DNA of 10,462 bases from an uncultured Candidatus Melainabacteria bacterium (GTDB lineage: Bacteria; Cyanobacteriota; Vampirovibrionia; Gastranaerophilales; Gastranaerophilaceae): contig CALEJY010000224.1 in assembly GCA_937898445.1 (NCBI GenBank), forward strand, positions 1 through 10,462, in the 5' to 3' direction. Under the pieces are notes generated by a model, which saw nothing but the letters and a program-made list of their open reading frames with translations, had not been told where the DNA came from and did not search any database. Positions within the stretch are counted from its first letter, which is position 1, and the number at the start of each line of letters is the position of its first letter. Below, one piece after another: positions 1 through 7,465 of this stretch. A program made the position numbers and the translations under genes.

Positions 1-421
1 ATTGAGTAATTTCCATACCATCAAGCCAAACTTCCCAACCTACACCGGCAGCACCAAGTGTTGGAGATTCCCAGTTATCTTCGACAAATCGAACATCATG
101 CTCTTTAAGGTCAATTCCCATAGCTTCCAAACTTTTCAAATAAAGTTCTTGAGCGTTATCAGGAGATGGTTTCAAGATAACTTGAAATTGATAATAATGT
201 CCCAATCTGTTAGGGTTTTCACCATATCTTGCATCAGTCGGTCTTCTGCAAGGTTCAATCATAGCTGTGTGCCAAGGTTCAGGTCCTAATGAACGCAAGA
301 AAGTTGCAGGGTTCATAGTAGATGCACCTTTTTCGATATCATAAGGTTGTTGAATTATACAACCGTAATCCGACCAAAATTTTTGTAAATTAAAGACTAG
401 TTCTTGAAAATTTAATGCCAT
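1..421 (-). CDS. glyQ: Glycyl-tRNA synthetase alpha subunit, 3' end outside window
   Basis: Partial gene: the first 140 codons are present and the reading frame runs off the left edge of the window. The alpha subunit of the bacterial alpha2beta2 glycyl-tRNA synthetase holds the class II catalytic core that activates glycine with ATP and charges tRNA-Gly in the cytoplasm; the beta subunit (GlyS) would be expected downstream, outside the window. The translation follows known GlyQ closely: FWSDYGCIIQQPYDIEKGA at residues 15-33, GPEP at 46-49, the family hallmark CRRPTDARYGENPNR at 58-72, then HYYQFQV and a later ESPTLGAAGVGWEVWLDGME stretch near the edge. The ATG at 419-421 aligns with the usual start, with a weak GGAA Shine-Dalgarno at 428-431. 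The complete protein would be near 290 residues. Identification is secure from motif order alone. Confidence 0.97.
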   Translation of the reverse strand, partial: MALNFQELVFNLQKFWSDYGCIIQQPYDIEKGASTMNPATFLRSLGPEPWHTAMIEPCRRPTDARYGENPNRLGHYYQFQVILKPSPDNAQELYLKSLEAMGIDLKEHDVRFVEDNWESPTLGAAGVGWEVWLDGMEITQ

Positions 422-562
422 AACATATTCCAATATATTGTACTAATTACACTTATTTGTACGCATAAAAATTTCTATTTTATAACGTGCTTATCCATGC
501 TACGACGAACATAGCAATATTGCAAATTTTATGTTAAAAATAATTAAGGCAAGAATTTATAC

Positions 563-570
563 AAAGGAGA
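563..570 (+). promoter_or_regulatory. Strong Shine-Dalgarno fixing the kinase start
   Basis: AAAGGAGA lies five bases (from the GGAG core) before ATG 575. It shows that translation of the broken kinase begins in frame A, upstream of the frameshift, and not at the downstream ATG 702, which has no comparable site. Confidence 0.75.
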
Positions 571-574
571 ATAT

Positions 575-1106
575 ATGGCTGATAAAATTATAATATTTTC
601 GGGCAAACAATATGCAGGGAAAGATACTGCCGCTAAAATCATGCTTGATAAAATGACAGATTACAGAAGATGTGCAATGGGAGATATTATTAAATTAGAA
701 TATGGTAAAAGCCATAATTTACGGCGCACAAAAAGGTTTGACCTATGACGAAATTGAGAAAAACAAAGCCAAATATCGACCTGATTTAATAGTTTTGGGC
801 AATTGGGGAAGGGATCAAGATCCTGATTATTGGTTGAAGAAAATCATTGAACAAAAAGGAAACATTATAGTTACAGACGTTAGAGTTCCACATGAATATG
901 AAGTTTTCAAAAACGCCGGAGCTATTACGATAAGAGTAGAAGCAAGCAGAGAAACTCGTTCCCAAAGAGGACAACTTGTCGGAGAAAACGACATCACAGA
1001 AGTCGGATTAGATAACGAAAAGAATTGGGATTACATAATCGACAACAACTCAACCTACGAACATCTAAAATCGCAAGTTGAAAAGATTATAGATGAGATT
1101 AAATAG
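575..1106 (+). pseudogene. P-loop kinase of phosphomevalonate-kinase type, broken by a +1 frameshift
   Basis: Two frames together encode one small P-loop kinase. Frame A starts at ATG 575, behind the strong Shine-Dalgarno AAAGGAGA (563-570), and carries the Walker A-type loop GKQYAGKDT (residues 10-18); it stops at TGA 746-748 after 57 codons. Frame B, one base ahead, is open from 699 to TAG 1104-1106 and carries the rest. Its GLTYDEI, RPDLIVLGNWGRDQDPDYW, VTDVR, RVEASRETRSQRG, EVGLDN and DYIIDN segments line up in order with animal phosphomevalonate kinase (Pfam P-mevalo_kinase). Removing one A from the run at 707-710 or at 730-734 would give a continuous protein of 176 residues, near the family length of about 190. 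ATG 702 opens frame B but has no Shine-Dalgarno. The substrate is uncertain: bacterial members may phosphorylate other monophosphates. A true pseudogene, an assembly error and programmed frameshifting all remain possible. Confidence 0.8.
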
Positions 1107-1116
1107 GAGTAAAACA

Positions 1117-1443
1117 ATGACTAATATAAAATTCAACGATTATTTATATGACAACCTTAAAGCCCCAGAATATCAAAGAAAATGGTTAAGACAAGCAGTT
1201 GTCGAATATATCAACAATGGTAATTATGAACAAATTTTTTCTGACTTAGAAGATGTAATAAAGGCAAATACAACAATTACAGAATACGCACAAAAAGTTA
1301 ATATGGATAGGGTACAACTAACAAAAATATTACGAGGAAAAACTAAAGCTCCTAATCTTGCAACAATAAACCGTATCATATCTGGTTTAGGATTAAATTA
1401 CGAACTCAAATGTGAAATAACATTACAACCAAAATCTGCATAA
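1117..1443 (+). CDS. HigA/COG3636-type antitoxin-like helix-turn-helix protein
   Basis: A 108-residue DNA-binding protein. The N-terminal half (YLYDNLKAPEYQRKWL, then YINNGNYEQIFSDLEDVIKA, residues 9-50) matches the layout of the HI1420/COG3636 'addiction module antidote' family, and an XRE-like helix-turn-helix follows at about 54-93 (ITEYAQKVNMDRVQLTKILRG, then APNLATINRIISGLGLNYEL). In that family the protein usually pairs with an upstream HigB/RelE-like toxin and represses its own operon. No such toxin is here; the upstream gene is the frameshifted kinase, whose TAG stop overlaps the first base of this gene's Shine-Dalgarno AGGAG (1105-1109), so the two are probably co-transcribed. I chose ATG 1117 because it sits seven bases after that site; an in-frame ATG at 1093 lies inside the kinase and lacks one. 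It may be an orphan antitoxin or a plain regulator. Confidence 0.8.
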   Translation: MTNIKFNDYLYDNLKAPEYQRKWLRQAVVEYINNGNYEQIFSDLEDVIKANTTITEYAQKVNMDRVQLTKILRGKTKAPNLATINRIISGLGLNYELKCEITLQPKSA

Positions 1444-1450
1444 CTAAAAT

Positions 1451-1479
1451 AAAAAAAAGCACTCTTTTGTGAGAGCGCT
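1451..1479 (-). terminator. Rho-independent terminator of the response regulator gene
   Basis: Read on the minus strand, AGCGCTC pairs with GAGTGCT (7 bp with one G-U pair) around an 8-base loop and is followed directly by eight T. The stem starts 36 bases after the response regulator stop. On the plus strand the same stem contains an A-C mismatch and has no T run, so it should act mainly on minus-strand transcripts. Confidence 0.85.
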
Positions 1480-1514
1480 AAATACTATTCATAAAAATTA
1501 AAAATAAAACTAAA

Positions 1515-2204
1515 CTAGACCATTCCTTCTTTTACGGCTTTTACAGCTGCTTGCACTCTATCATTTACACACATTTTTTGCAAAATAGAGCAAACATGAG
1601 CTTTTGCCGTATGGACACTTACTATCAATTCTTTTGCAATTTCAGTATTGCTTTTACCAGAAACAAGATGTTTTAGAACTTCAAATTCTCTTTCTGTTAA
1701 AGGTACACAACCGTCTGCATGAGATTTATTTGGAAGTATTCCAACATTATCAACCTTTGGCAAAGAATTTAATGTCATTTGTGCAACCATAGGATCAATC
1801 CAACAAACACCTGTAGAAACATCTCTTACAACATCGGCAAGTTTGTTAGGGTCAATATCTTTTAAACAATAAGCACTAGCACCAGATGTTAAAGCTGCCA
1901 AAACTTCTTCACTTCTATCATGAGATGTCAAGGCAATAATTTTTGATTCAAAGTGCATTTCCTTACACTTAACCATAGCTTCAATACCGTTCATGCCCGG
2001 AAGACCTAAGTCCATCAAAATTACATCCGGCTTATATCTTTCTATTAATTTAAGACCTTCAATTGCATCTTCTGCTTCCGCAACCACATTAATATCTTTA
2101 TTTGCATTCAACGCGCATCTCAAGCCAACTCTTGTCAGTTTAAAATCTTCTACAATAATTACACTAATTGGCTTTTTCTCTGTTTCTTCTGCGTTTTGCA
2201 TCAT
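1515..2204 (-). CDS. NarL/LuxR-family two-component response regulator
   Basis: A 229-residue cytoplasmic transcription factor with a receiver domain (about 13-130) and a LuxR-type helix-turn-helix (about 168-229). The receiver has the acidic pair E19-D20, phosphoacceptor D65 in VILMDLGLPGMNG, T93 and K115, so it should be phosphorylated by a sensor kinase. The DNA-binding domain shows PLTEREFEVLKHLVSGKSN, then EIAKELIVSVHTAKAHV and NDRVQAA, typical of the NarL/FixJ group. No sensor kinase is encoded in this window. The frame stays open upstream to 2321, but that extension is Lys/Asn-rich with no receiver similarity and covers the probable promoter; ATG 2204 (followed at once by ATG 2201) follows a GGGG-containing site and gives a normal family length. 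It is transcribed divergently from the GH13-recN pair. Target genes cannot be told from the sequence. Confidence 0.93.
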   Translation of the reverse strand: MMQNAEETEKKPISVIIVEDFKLTRVGLRCALNANKDINVVAEAEDAIEGLKLIERYKPDVILMDLGLPGMNGIEAMVKCKEMHFESKIIALTSHDRSEEVLAALTSGASAYCLKDIDPNKLADVVRDVSTGVCWIDPMVAQMTLNSLPKVDNVGILPNKSHADGCVPLTEREFEVLKHLVSGKSNTEIAKELIVSVHTAKAHVCSILQKMCVNDRVQAAVKAVKEGMV

Positions 2205-2252
2205 CTTAGAACCCCGCTTTCGTAAATAATTGTTCTGCTTTTTACTAACACA

Positions 2253-2258
2253 ATTATA
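2253..2258 (-). promoter_or_regulatory. Candidate -10 box for the response regulator gene
   Basis: On the minus strand this is a perfect TATAAT about 49 bases before the start codon, predicting an RNA start near 2246 and a leader of about 40 bases. No good -35 hexamer lies at the normal distance, so an activator may be needed or the match may be chance in AT-rich DNA. Confidence 0.4.
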
Positions 2259-2342
2259 TTTAAGGACAATAACTTTTATTAATCCATTACCCAACAGGAT
2301 AATATTGAGGTTTTTAAACAAATTTTTATTTATTTTTTATTA

Positions 2343-2351
2343 TGCTATAAT
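2343..2351 (+). promoter_or_regulatory. Extended -10 promoter of the GH13-recN operon
   Basis: TGCTATAAT is a complete extended -10 element (TG, one base, TATAAT). The -35 position (about 2323-2328) is only T-rich. RNA should begin near 2358, leaving a leader of about 25 bases that contains the Shine-Dalgarno AGGGAGAG at 2369-2376, six bases before ATG 2383. Confidence 0.7.
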
Positions 2352-2382
2352 GTTTACACACATGATATAGGGAGAGTGTAAA

Positions 2383-4674
2383 ATGTTAGAATTTCTTTTC
2401 GGGAAAAAAGATAACTCAGTTGCTATTGATGAAAAAATCAATGAAATATACAGTGCATTAAAAAAAGCTTATCCATCAGAAAATATCTCTGATGAAAGAA
2501 AAGCTGAATTAGAAAAATTAATCAAAGAAAACGGATATCTGCCATATCCATATATAAAAGCATTGGAAGAACTTACCCCAGAAGAAATTCTATTCGGTTT
2601 GGAAATAAAATGGCAAGATAACAAAGTTTTTTCTGACGGGAAATTCACTTTTGCGAATAACAAAGTAAGTGTCCTTGCAAGAAACGGAATTAAAAACTCT
2701 GCTTGGATGCAAAAAGAAGGACATGACATCAAATTAATAAACCTTGCAGGATTAGGCGACGGCAACAAAACTAAAGAAACAGGCAAGTTTATCGATTGGT
2801 TAAGACAATTATTAATTCTTCCGACAGGGAATTTAGACAACGGAATTTTTAACACAACAATTTATCTAATTCCGTTCCACCCAAGAGAATTTGGTTGTGC
2901 ATATTTGCCAAAAAGTTCCGAAATCAGCGAAAAACTTTTTGACGAAAATATTGAAAAAATCACCGGCATGGATGCTAAAGAACAGGTTAAGACATTTATT
3001 ACATTATCTCAACTTGCAGGTCATCCGGTAATTTACGATATTTTGCCACAGACAGGAAGATTTTCAAAAGCTGTTCTTGCAAACCCAGAAATCGCAAGAT
3101 GGTTTGATATCAGTTTCTTAAACAAAGAACTTGAAGCAAATATTGAAAGAATTGCAAAAAACATGCCTGAATCCTTTGAAGAAGAAGATATTGAATTAGT
3201 AAAAAATATATATAAGGATTCTCAAAACGGCTCATCCGGTGATTTGAGTTCTCATTTCAAAAACATTTATGACACATTTGACAGTTTGATGACAGAATCT
3301 AAGAAAAAACTATCCAGTGCAATGTTGCAAAGATCTAATCAGGTTAAATTGCAAAAACGAGCAAGAGATATAGTTGCAAAGGTTCATGGTTTTAAACCAA
3401 ACCAAAAACTAACAGAAGACGATATCACAAAGCAAATTGATACAATCCAAGAACTTATGAATGAAGGCTTATGGCCGGCTCCTGGAGGAGCGTGGTGTTC
3501 TGCCGGCGGTCCTGTTTACGACAAGATGAGCGAATGCGGCGGATATCCGACATTCAAGCATTATGATTACAAGGGAGAAGATGTTACAGGTTTTGCAAAC
3601 CTTGACTGTCAAACCCCATATTATTTCTGTTTCTTAGAAAACGGAACTCTAAACAAGCCGGTTGTTGAATACTTTATTAATTATATGGTAAAACTTCAAG
3701 CCGAATACAATTTTGACGGATTTAGAGTTGACCATATTGACCACATTGTAGACAAAGTTTCTGAAAACAACGGTAGACCGATTAGTTACCGTGCGCCAAG
3801 AGCTGTTTTAGGCAAACTTAACAGAACAATGAAAAGTAAAATTCCATACTTTGCAACACTAGCAGAATATATGTTGTGGGATGATTTCTTGAAAGAATAT
3901 CACAAAGATATGAGTTTTGACGTTTTGTGGGGAAATGATATTGTTTCTCAATCAGAAAAAACTCCTGAAAAGGTTATGGAAGATAACCAGCACCTTACAA
4001 ATTACAACGTTAATTTCAAAAAAGGCGAAAAACTTTCTATCCTAAAAACATATAACAACCAAGACGGGGAATTTAGATGTTTTGACCAATATCCGGGACA
4101 ATTAAGCGAAACAGGAGCTTTGTACAAATGGTTTAAATATAAATTCCTTCCGGGTGGAAAATTTGCGCAAAGACCTATGCTATACGTCGATGGGGATGAG
4201 AGCTTTACAAAACGTGGAATAGAAATGGTTATCGGTGAAGAAATCGCAATGCCCAGAGAAAACCACTATGATTTCTACAAAAAATTCAATGCGATTGATA
4301 AATTTGTAAAAGATAATGCAATTATTAATAACGGCGAAGCGCAGGTTATTGTTCAAGATGAAGACGGTTTTTCAGCATGGATTATTTCAAAAGTTCCTGA
4401 AAAAACTGCTTATTTAGTAGTTTCTAACTACAAATACACAACAGAAAGAGTTACAATGTTTGATGAAAACAACCAAAGTTACTCTGAAATCTTGCACGGA
4501 AATTCTGTTTTCGACAAAACAATTAATCTTCCGACAGATTACACAATAATAAAAGAACACTATATTGATGATAACAAGTTCGTTTCAGTAGCTTTTGATA
4601 CTGAAACATCAACTCTACATTTTGACAAACTTGATGCAAGCGAATTTAGGGTATATGAGCTAAAAAGAGCATAA
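2383..4674 (+). CDS. Divergent GH13 (alpha-amylase superfamily) protein
   Basis: A 763-residue protein without a signal peptide, so probably cytoplasmic. The clearest mark is FDGFRVDHIDHI around residues 445-455, GH13 conserved region II, with D450 as the predicted nucleophile. LAEYM at 493-497 fits region III, with E495 as the predicted acid/base. VIYDILPQTG (216-225) resembles region I, keeping D219 but having QT where NH is usual. The third carboxylate is unclear; NNQDGE (558-563, D561) is a candidate. Between regions I and II lie about 230 residues, much more than in simple amylases and partly helical and charged (about 245-355). VIGEEIAMPRENH followed by a beta-rich tail suits the end of the barrel and a C-terminal sandwich. 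The likely role is alpha-glucan or alpha-glucoside cleavage or transfer; substrate cannot be assigned. It has a strong Shine-Dalgarno and sits 3 bases before recN. Confidence 0.8.
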   Translation: MLEFLFGKKDNSVAIDEKINEIYSALKKAYPSENISDERKAELEKLIKENGYLPYPYIKALEELTPEEILFGLEIKWQDNKVFSDGKFTFANNKVSVLARNGIKNSAWMQKEGHDIKLINLAGLGDGNKTKETGKFIDWLRQLLILPTGNLDNGIFNTTIYLIPFHPREFGCAYLPKSSEISEKLFDENIEKITGMDAKEQVKTFITLSQLAGHPVIYDILPQTGRFSKAVLANPEIARWFDISFLNKELEANIERIAKNMPESFEEEDIELVKNIYKDSQNGSSGDLSSHFKNIYDTFDSLMTESKKKLSSAMLQRSNQVKLQKRARDIVAKVHGFKPNQKLTEDDITKQIDTIQELMNEGLWPAPGGAWCSAGGPVYDKMSECGGYPTFKHYDYKGEDVTGFANLDCQTPYYFCFLENGTLNKPVVEYFINYMVKLQAEYNFDGFRVDHIDHIVDKVSENNGRPISYRAPRAVLGKLNRTMKSKIPYFATLAEYMLWDDFLKEYHKDMSFDVLWGNDIVSQSEKTPEKVMEDNQHLTNYNVNFKKGEKLSILKTYNNQDGEFRCFDQYPGQLSETGALYKWFKYKFLPGGKFAQRPMLYVDGDESFTKRGIEMVIGEEIAMPRENHYDFYKKFNAIDKFVKDNAIINNGEAQVIVQDEDGFSAWIISKVPEKTAYLVVSNYKYTTERVTMFDENNQSYSEILHGNSVFDKTINLPTDYTIIKEHYIDDNKFVSVAFDTETSTLHFDKLDASEFRVYELKRA

Positions 4675-4677
4675 TTT

Positions 4678-6327
4678 ATGATAAAACAACTTAGGATAAA
4701 AGATTATATATTAATTGATGAATTAATTGCGAACTTTGATGCCGGTTTGAACGTAATAACAGGTGAAACAGGAGCCGGAAAAAGTATCCTTATTAACGCA
4801 ATTGATATAGCTTTTGCGCCAAGAGTTTCAAAAGATGTCATAAAACATGACAAAGAAAAAGCCGTAATTGAGCTTGTTATAGAGAATAAAAAACACGATT
4901 TGTCGCAACTGTTTGAAGAAAACGGCGTAGATAATTTTGGAGAAGAAATAGTTCTTTCTAAAGAAATTTCTCAAAATGGAGTTCGTTCAAGAGTAAATGG
5001 GACTTTAGTTAATCAAGAGTTTATCAAAAACCTAAAAAACTACTTTTTGGATATTCATTCTCAGCACCAAACTTATGCTTTTATGCAACCAAAATATCAT
5101 ATCAATTTGTTGGATAATTACGCAAAAGAGGCTTATGGAGAAAAATTAGAAAAATTCAGAGAAGATTTTAAAGATTTTCAACACATGAAATCTCAACTTG
5201 AAAACCTGAAAACCGCATCTGATGTAACAGAAAACCAAATTGAGTTTTTAAAATTCCAAATAAATGAAATTGATTCAGCCGCAATAAAAAGTTCTACAGA
5301 AGATGATGAACTAAATCAGGAATTAGAAGTTCTTGAAAACGCCGAAAAACTGAAAGAATTGACAGGTTCTTCATATTGGGCTATCAATGGTGATGACGGC
5401 TCAATAATGGAAGCGTTAGGAAAAATCAAACAAAATGTTTCGAAAGCCGCATCTATGGACAAGAATTTGGAAGAAACGGAAAGCAACCTGATTGATGCGA
5501 TAGAAAGGCTTCGTGATGCCGGTTCTGAACTGAGAGAATATAGCCAAAATCTCGACAATGACACCGAAAGATTGAATGAAATCCAAGAAAGATTGTTTAT
5601 TTTAGATAAACTCAAACGCAAATACGGCGGAAGTCTTGATACTGTGTTAGAAACATTTGATAAACTTTCAAAAGAATTAAATGCGATTGAGTTTTCAACC
5701 CAAAATATCGACGAATTAGAACAACAAATAAAACAAACCGAAACCAAATTACTACATACTGCAGAAGAAATATCCGAAAGCAGAAAGAATTTTGCTCAAG
5801 TTTTGTCAGTTCTTATTCAAGAAAAGTTAGAGAAATTGGAACTTCCGAAAGCGAGATTTGAGATATCTGTTCAGCCAAAAGAATTGTCATCTGATGGAAT
5901 AGATAACGTCGAATTTTTAATATCAACCAATATTTCTGAGGATATGAAACCACTTGCAAAAGTTGCATCAGGCGGTGAAATTTCTCGTGTAATGTTGGCT
6001 ATCAAATCTATTTTTGCGCAAAGTGACGATATTAATACGGTAATTTTTGATGAAATAGACACGGGAATTTCCGGAAAAGCCTCTCAAAGTGTAGCAGATG
6101 AGATTGTAGAACTTTCTAAATATCATCAAATTATTGTAATTACGCACCAAGCAATTATTGCATCAAAAGCAAATAAACATTTTTATGTGAGAAAATCTCA
6201 AAACGACGAAACCAAAGTCGAGGTTTATGTTTTGACGGGAGAAAACAGAATTAAAGCACTTGCTGAACTGGCAGGTGGCGAAATCAACGAACAATCAATT
6301 GAATTTGCAAGATCCCTAGTTGGATAG
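4678..6327 (+). CDS. recN: DNA repair protein RecN
   Basis: A 549-residue SMC-like ATPase of usual RecN length, acting on double-strand breaks in recombinational repair. Walker A is GETGAGKS (29-36). A Q-loop-type segment with DIHSQHQ follows near 126-132, then a long charged coiled-coil region (about 150-375). The ABC signature ASGGEISR is at 430-437, Walker B TVIFDE at 454-459 (D458, E459) and the D-loop DTGISG at 461-466. The H-loop histidine is H490 in ITHQAIIAS, where most RecN proteins have ITHLPQVA, a local departure beside the catalytic site. ATG 4678 is 3 bases after the stop of the GH13 gene, with a weak AAAGAG site inside that gene's end, so the two are probably co-transcribed and translationally coupled. 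I saw no clear LexA-type operator before the operon. The next gene is convergent, and I saw no convincing terminator in 6328-6378. Confidence 0.97.
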   Translation: MIKQLRIKDYILIDELIANFDAGLNVITGETGAGKSILINAIDIAFAPRVSKDVIKHDKEKAVIELVIENKKHDLSQLFEENGVDNFGEEIVLSKEISQNGVRSRVNGTLVNQEFIKNLKNYFLDIHSQHQTYAFMQPKYHINLLDNYAKEAYGEKLEKFREDFKDFQHMKSQLENLKTASDVTENQIEFLKFQINEIDSAAIKSSTEDDELNQELEVLENAEKLKELTGSSYWAINGDDGSIMEALGKIKQNVSKAASMDKNLEETESNLIDAIERLRDAGSELREYSQNLDNDTERLNEIQERLFILDKLKRKYGGSLDTVLETFDKLSKELNAIEFSTQNIDELEQQIKQTETKLLHTAEEISESRKNFAQVLSVLIQEKLEKLELPKARFEISVQPKELSSDGIDNVEFLISTNISEDMKPLAKVASGGEISRVMLAIKSIFAQSDDINTVIFDEIDTGISGKASQSVADEIVELSKYHQIIVITHQAIIASKANKHFYVRKSQNDETKVEVYVLTGENRIKALAELAGGEINEQSIEFARSLVG

Positions 6328-6378
6328 AACGACTTCTTAAACAAGATAGCGCAACAAGTGAGTTATGACAGTTTTTAT

Positions 6379-7380
6379 TTACACATCTCCACCGAGAAAC
6401 TTAAATAATTTAACTTCATCCGGTTCAAGCTTTGCTAAAACATTTTTCGTCGCAAGTTCGGTATAAATTTCATGTACTGCTTTTGGTTTTGAAGCTGTAT
6501 AAGCAGAAATTTTTCTAACCGTAGGCATAAACTTTTCAGGAATTTTTTTATTTTTAAATGCAAGTAATGGTAAATGCGTCTGGTGCATTATTTCATGCAT
6601 TTCGGTATGAACAGGAGAATTTGTCGACAAATCACTCTTAAAGCCACAATAGTTGCGCCACCTGCTAATTAACTCTTTTGCGTTTTCTGCAAAAGTTGGC
6701 TTATTTTTTTTATTTAAGAGTTTAGACAATGTTGATGGTAACAAAATTGTAGTTTTTGCAGGCATTCTTAAATGCTGCCCACCTCCATACGTATAATGAC
6801 TGACAATTATTTCTTCTGGAATTTTTATTCCCTTTTCTTTTGCAAATTTTACGCTTGCAAGAGCTTTTTGGGCAGCAGGAAGATCATCGGCAAGCAATGC
6901 TAAATTAACACCATATTTTTCACATAAAACTTTTTCTATAGCAATAACTTCAGCATTCTTAGAAGCTGGCATAAAAAGAGAATGCAACCACCTTATACAA
7001 TCATTTCCAAAATTTTGTTTTTTATATAATTCCTGCTCAAATGCTAAAGATTTAACTTCTTTTGGAGTTACATTTTTAAAAAGCGGTGCAATAACCTTTT
7101 GCAAATAATTTTCCTGAAAATTTGCAATAGAAACGCAAAGTTCACCATTCGTCTTAGAATTTTTAATTTCTTTTAATACTTCTTTAGGCATTCCAAAACT
7201 AGTTACAGTATTAATAAATTTTTCTCTTTGACATTTTACATTTTCGGGCATTATTTTTGTATTATTCAAAAAGACTTTATTTATATTAGTTTGCTTAATT
7301 TTTGCACTTTTTTGCAAAAGCAACTGCATCTGTTTTAGTTCATTTTTAGTTAAACTATTAACTGTTCCAATATTTAACAT
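6379..7380 (-). CDS. Unrecognised protein with HEXXH zinc-metalloprotease (zincin) signature
   Basis: I do not recognise the family. The 333-residue protein has no signal peptide or membrane segment. The first 190 residues are mostly helical and Lys-rich. The C-terminal part looks like a zincin: a short beta segment TTILLP (210-215), then VHTEMHEIMHQ with HEIMH at 262-266, giving zinc ligands H262 and H266 and catalytic E263, then ISAYTAS (291-297) and VHEIYTEL (302-309). E304 or E308 could be the third ligand, 38-42 residues after H266. That spacing and a YxA-type segment before the distal glutamate recall lethal-factor-like and phage/toxin-associated metallopeptidases (inference from layout only). 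It follows fic on the same strand with its own extended -10 promoter. Start ATG 7380 follows AGGA by eight bases. Possible jobs include an intracellular protease, a toxin or an exported effector; function is unproven. Confidence 0.7.
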   Translation of the reverse strand: MLNIGTVNSLTKNELKQMQLLLQKSAKIKQTNINKVFLNNTKIMPENVKCQREKFINTVTSFGMPKEVLKEIKNSKTNGELCVSIANFQENYLQKVIAPLFKNVTPKEVKSLAFEQELYKKQNFGNDCIRWLHSLFMPASKNAEVIAIEKVLCEKYGVNLALLADDLPAAQKALASVKFAKEKGIKIPEEIIVSHYTYGGGQHLRMPAKTTILLPSTLSKLLNKKNKPTFAENAKELISRWRNYCGFKSDLSTNSPVHTEMHEIMHQTHLPLLAFKNKKIPEKFMPTVRKISAYTASKPKAVHEIYTELATKNVLAKLEPDEVKLFKFLGGDV

Positions 7381-7434
7381 CGCAAATTTCCTACTGTTAT
7401 TTATAAAGTATAAATAATAGTAAGAATTGCTTAT

Positions 7435-7443
7435 ATTATAACA
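7435..7443 (-). promoter_or_regulatory. Extended -10 promoter for the zincin-like gene
   Basis: The minus strand reads TGTTATAAT, a full extended -10 element, placed in the gap after the fic stop codon. RNA would start near 7428, giving a leader of about 48 bases. The -35 position is poor. It suggests the zincin gene can be expressed separately from fic. Confidence 0.55.
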
Positions 7444-7465
7444 AAACGTTAAGAATAAGGTTTAC

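Noticed and set aside
2..289. Open frame on the plus strand covering the left edge
   Set aside because: It lies antisense to glyQ, whose family motifs are unmistakable on the minus strand.
514..523. 10-bp palindrome GCAATATTGC between glyQ and the kinase
   Set aside because: Short, AT-rich, single copy and not placed over a recognisable promoter; chance is likely.
422..574. T-box riboswitch or other leader RNA before glyQ
   Set aside because: The gap is only 153 bases and shared with a divergent gene. I see no T-box consensus or terminator helix. A TACAAT at 437-442 on the minus strand is too close to the start codon to be a convincing promoter.
702..1106. Independent gene starting at ATG 702
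   Set aside because: No Shine-Dalgarno, and the missing P-loop is encoded just upstream in another frame behind a strong one; a frameshifted single gene explains both.
2205..2321. 39-residue N-terminal extension of the response regulator
   Set aside because: No receiver similarity and it overlaps the likely promoter; ATG 2204 gives the normal domain boundaries.
6328..6378. Terminator between convergent recN and the zincin-like gene
   Set aside because: A TTTTT run exists at 6372-6376 but I found no adjacent stable stem, only a 4-bp TCTT/AAGA pairing.
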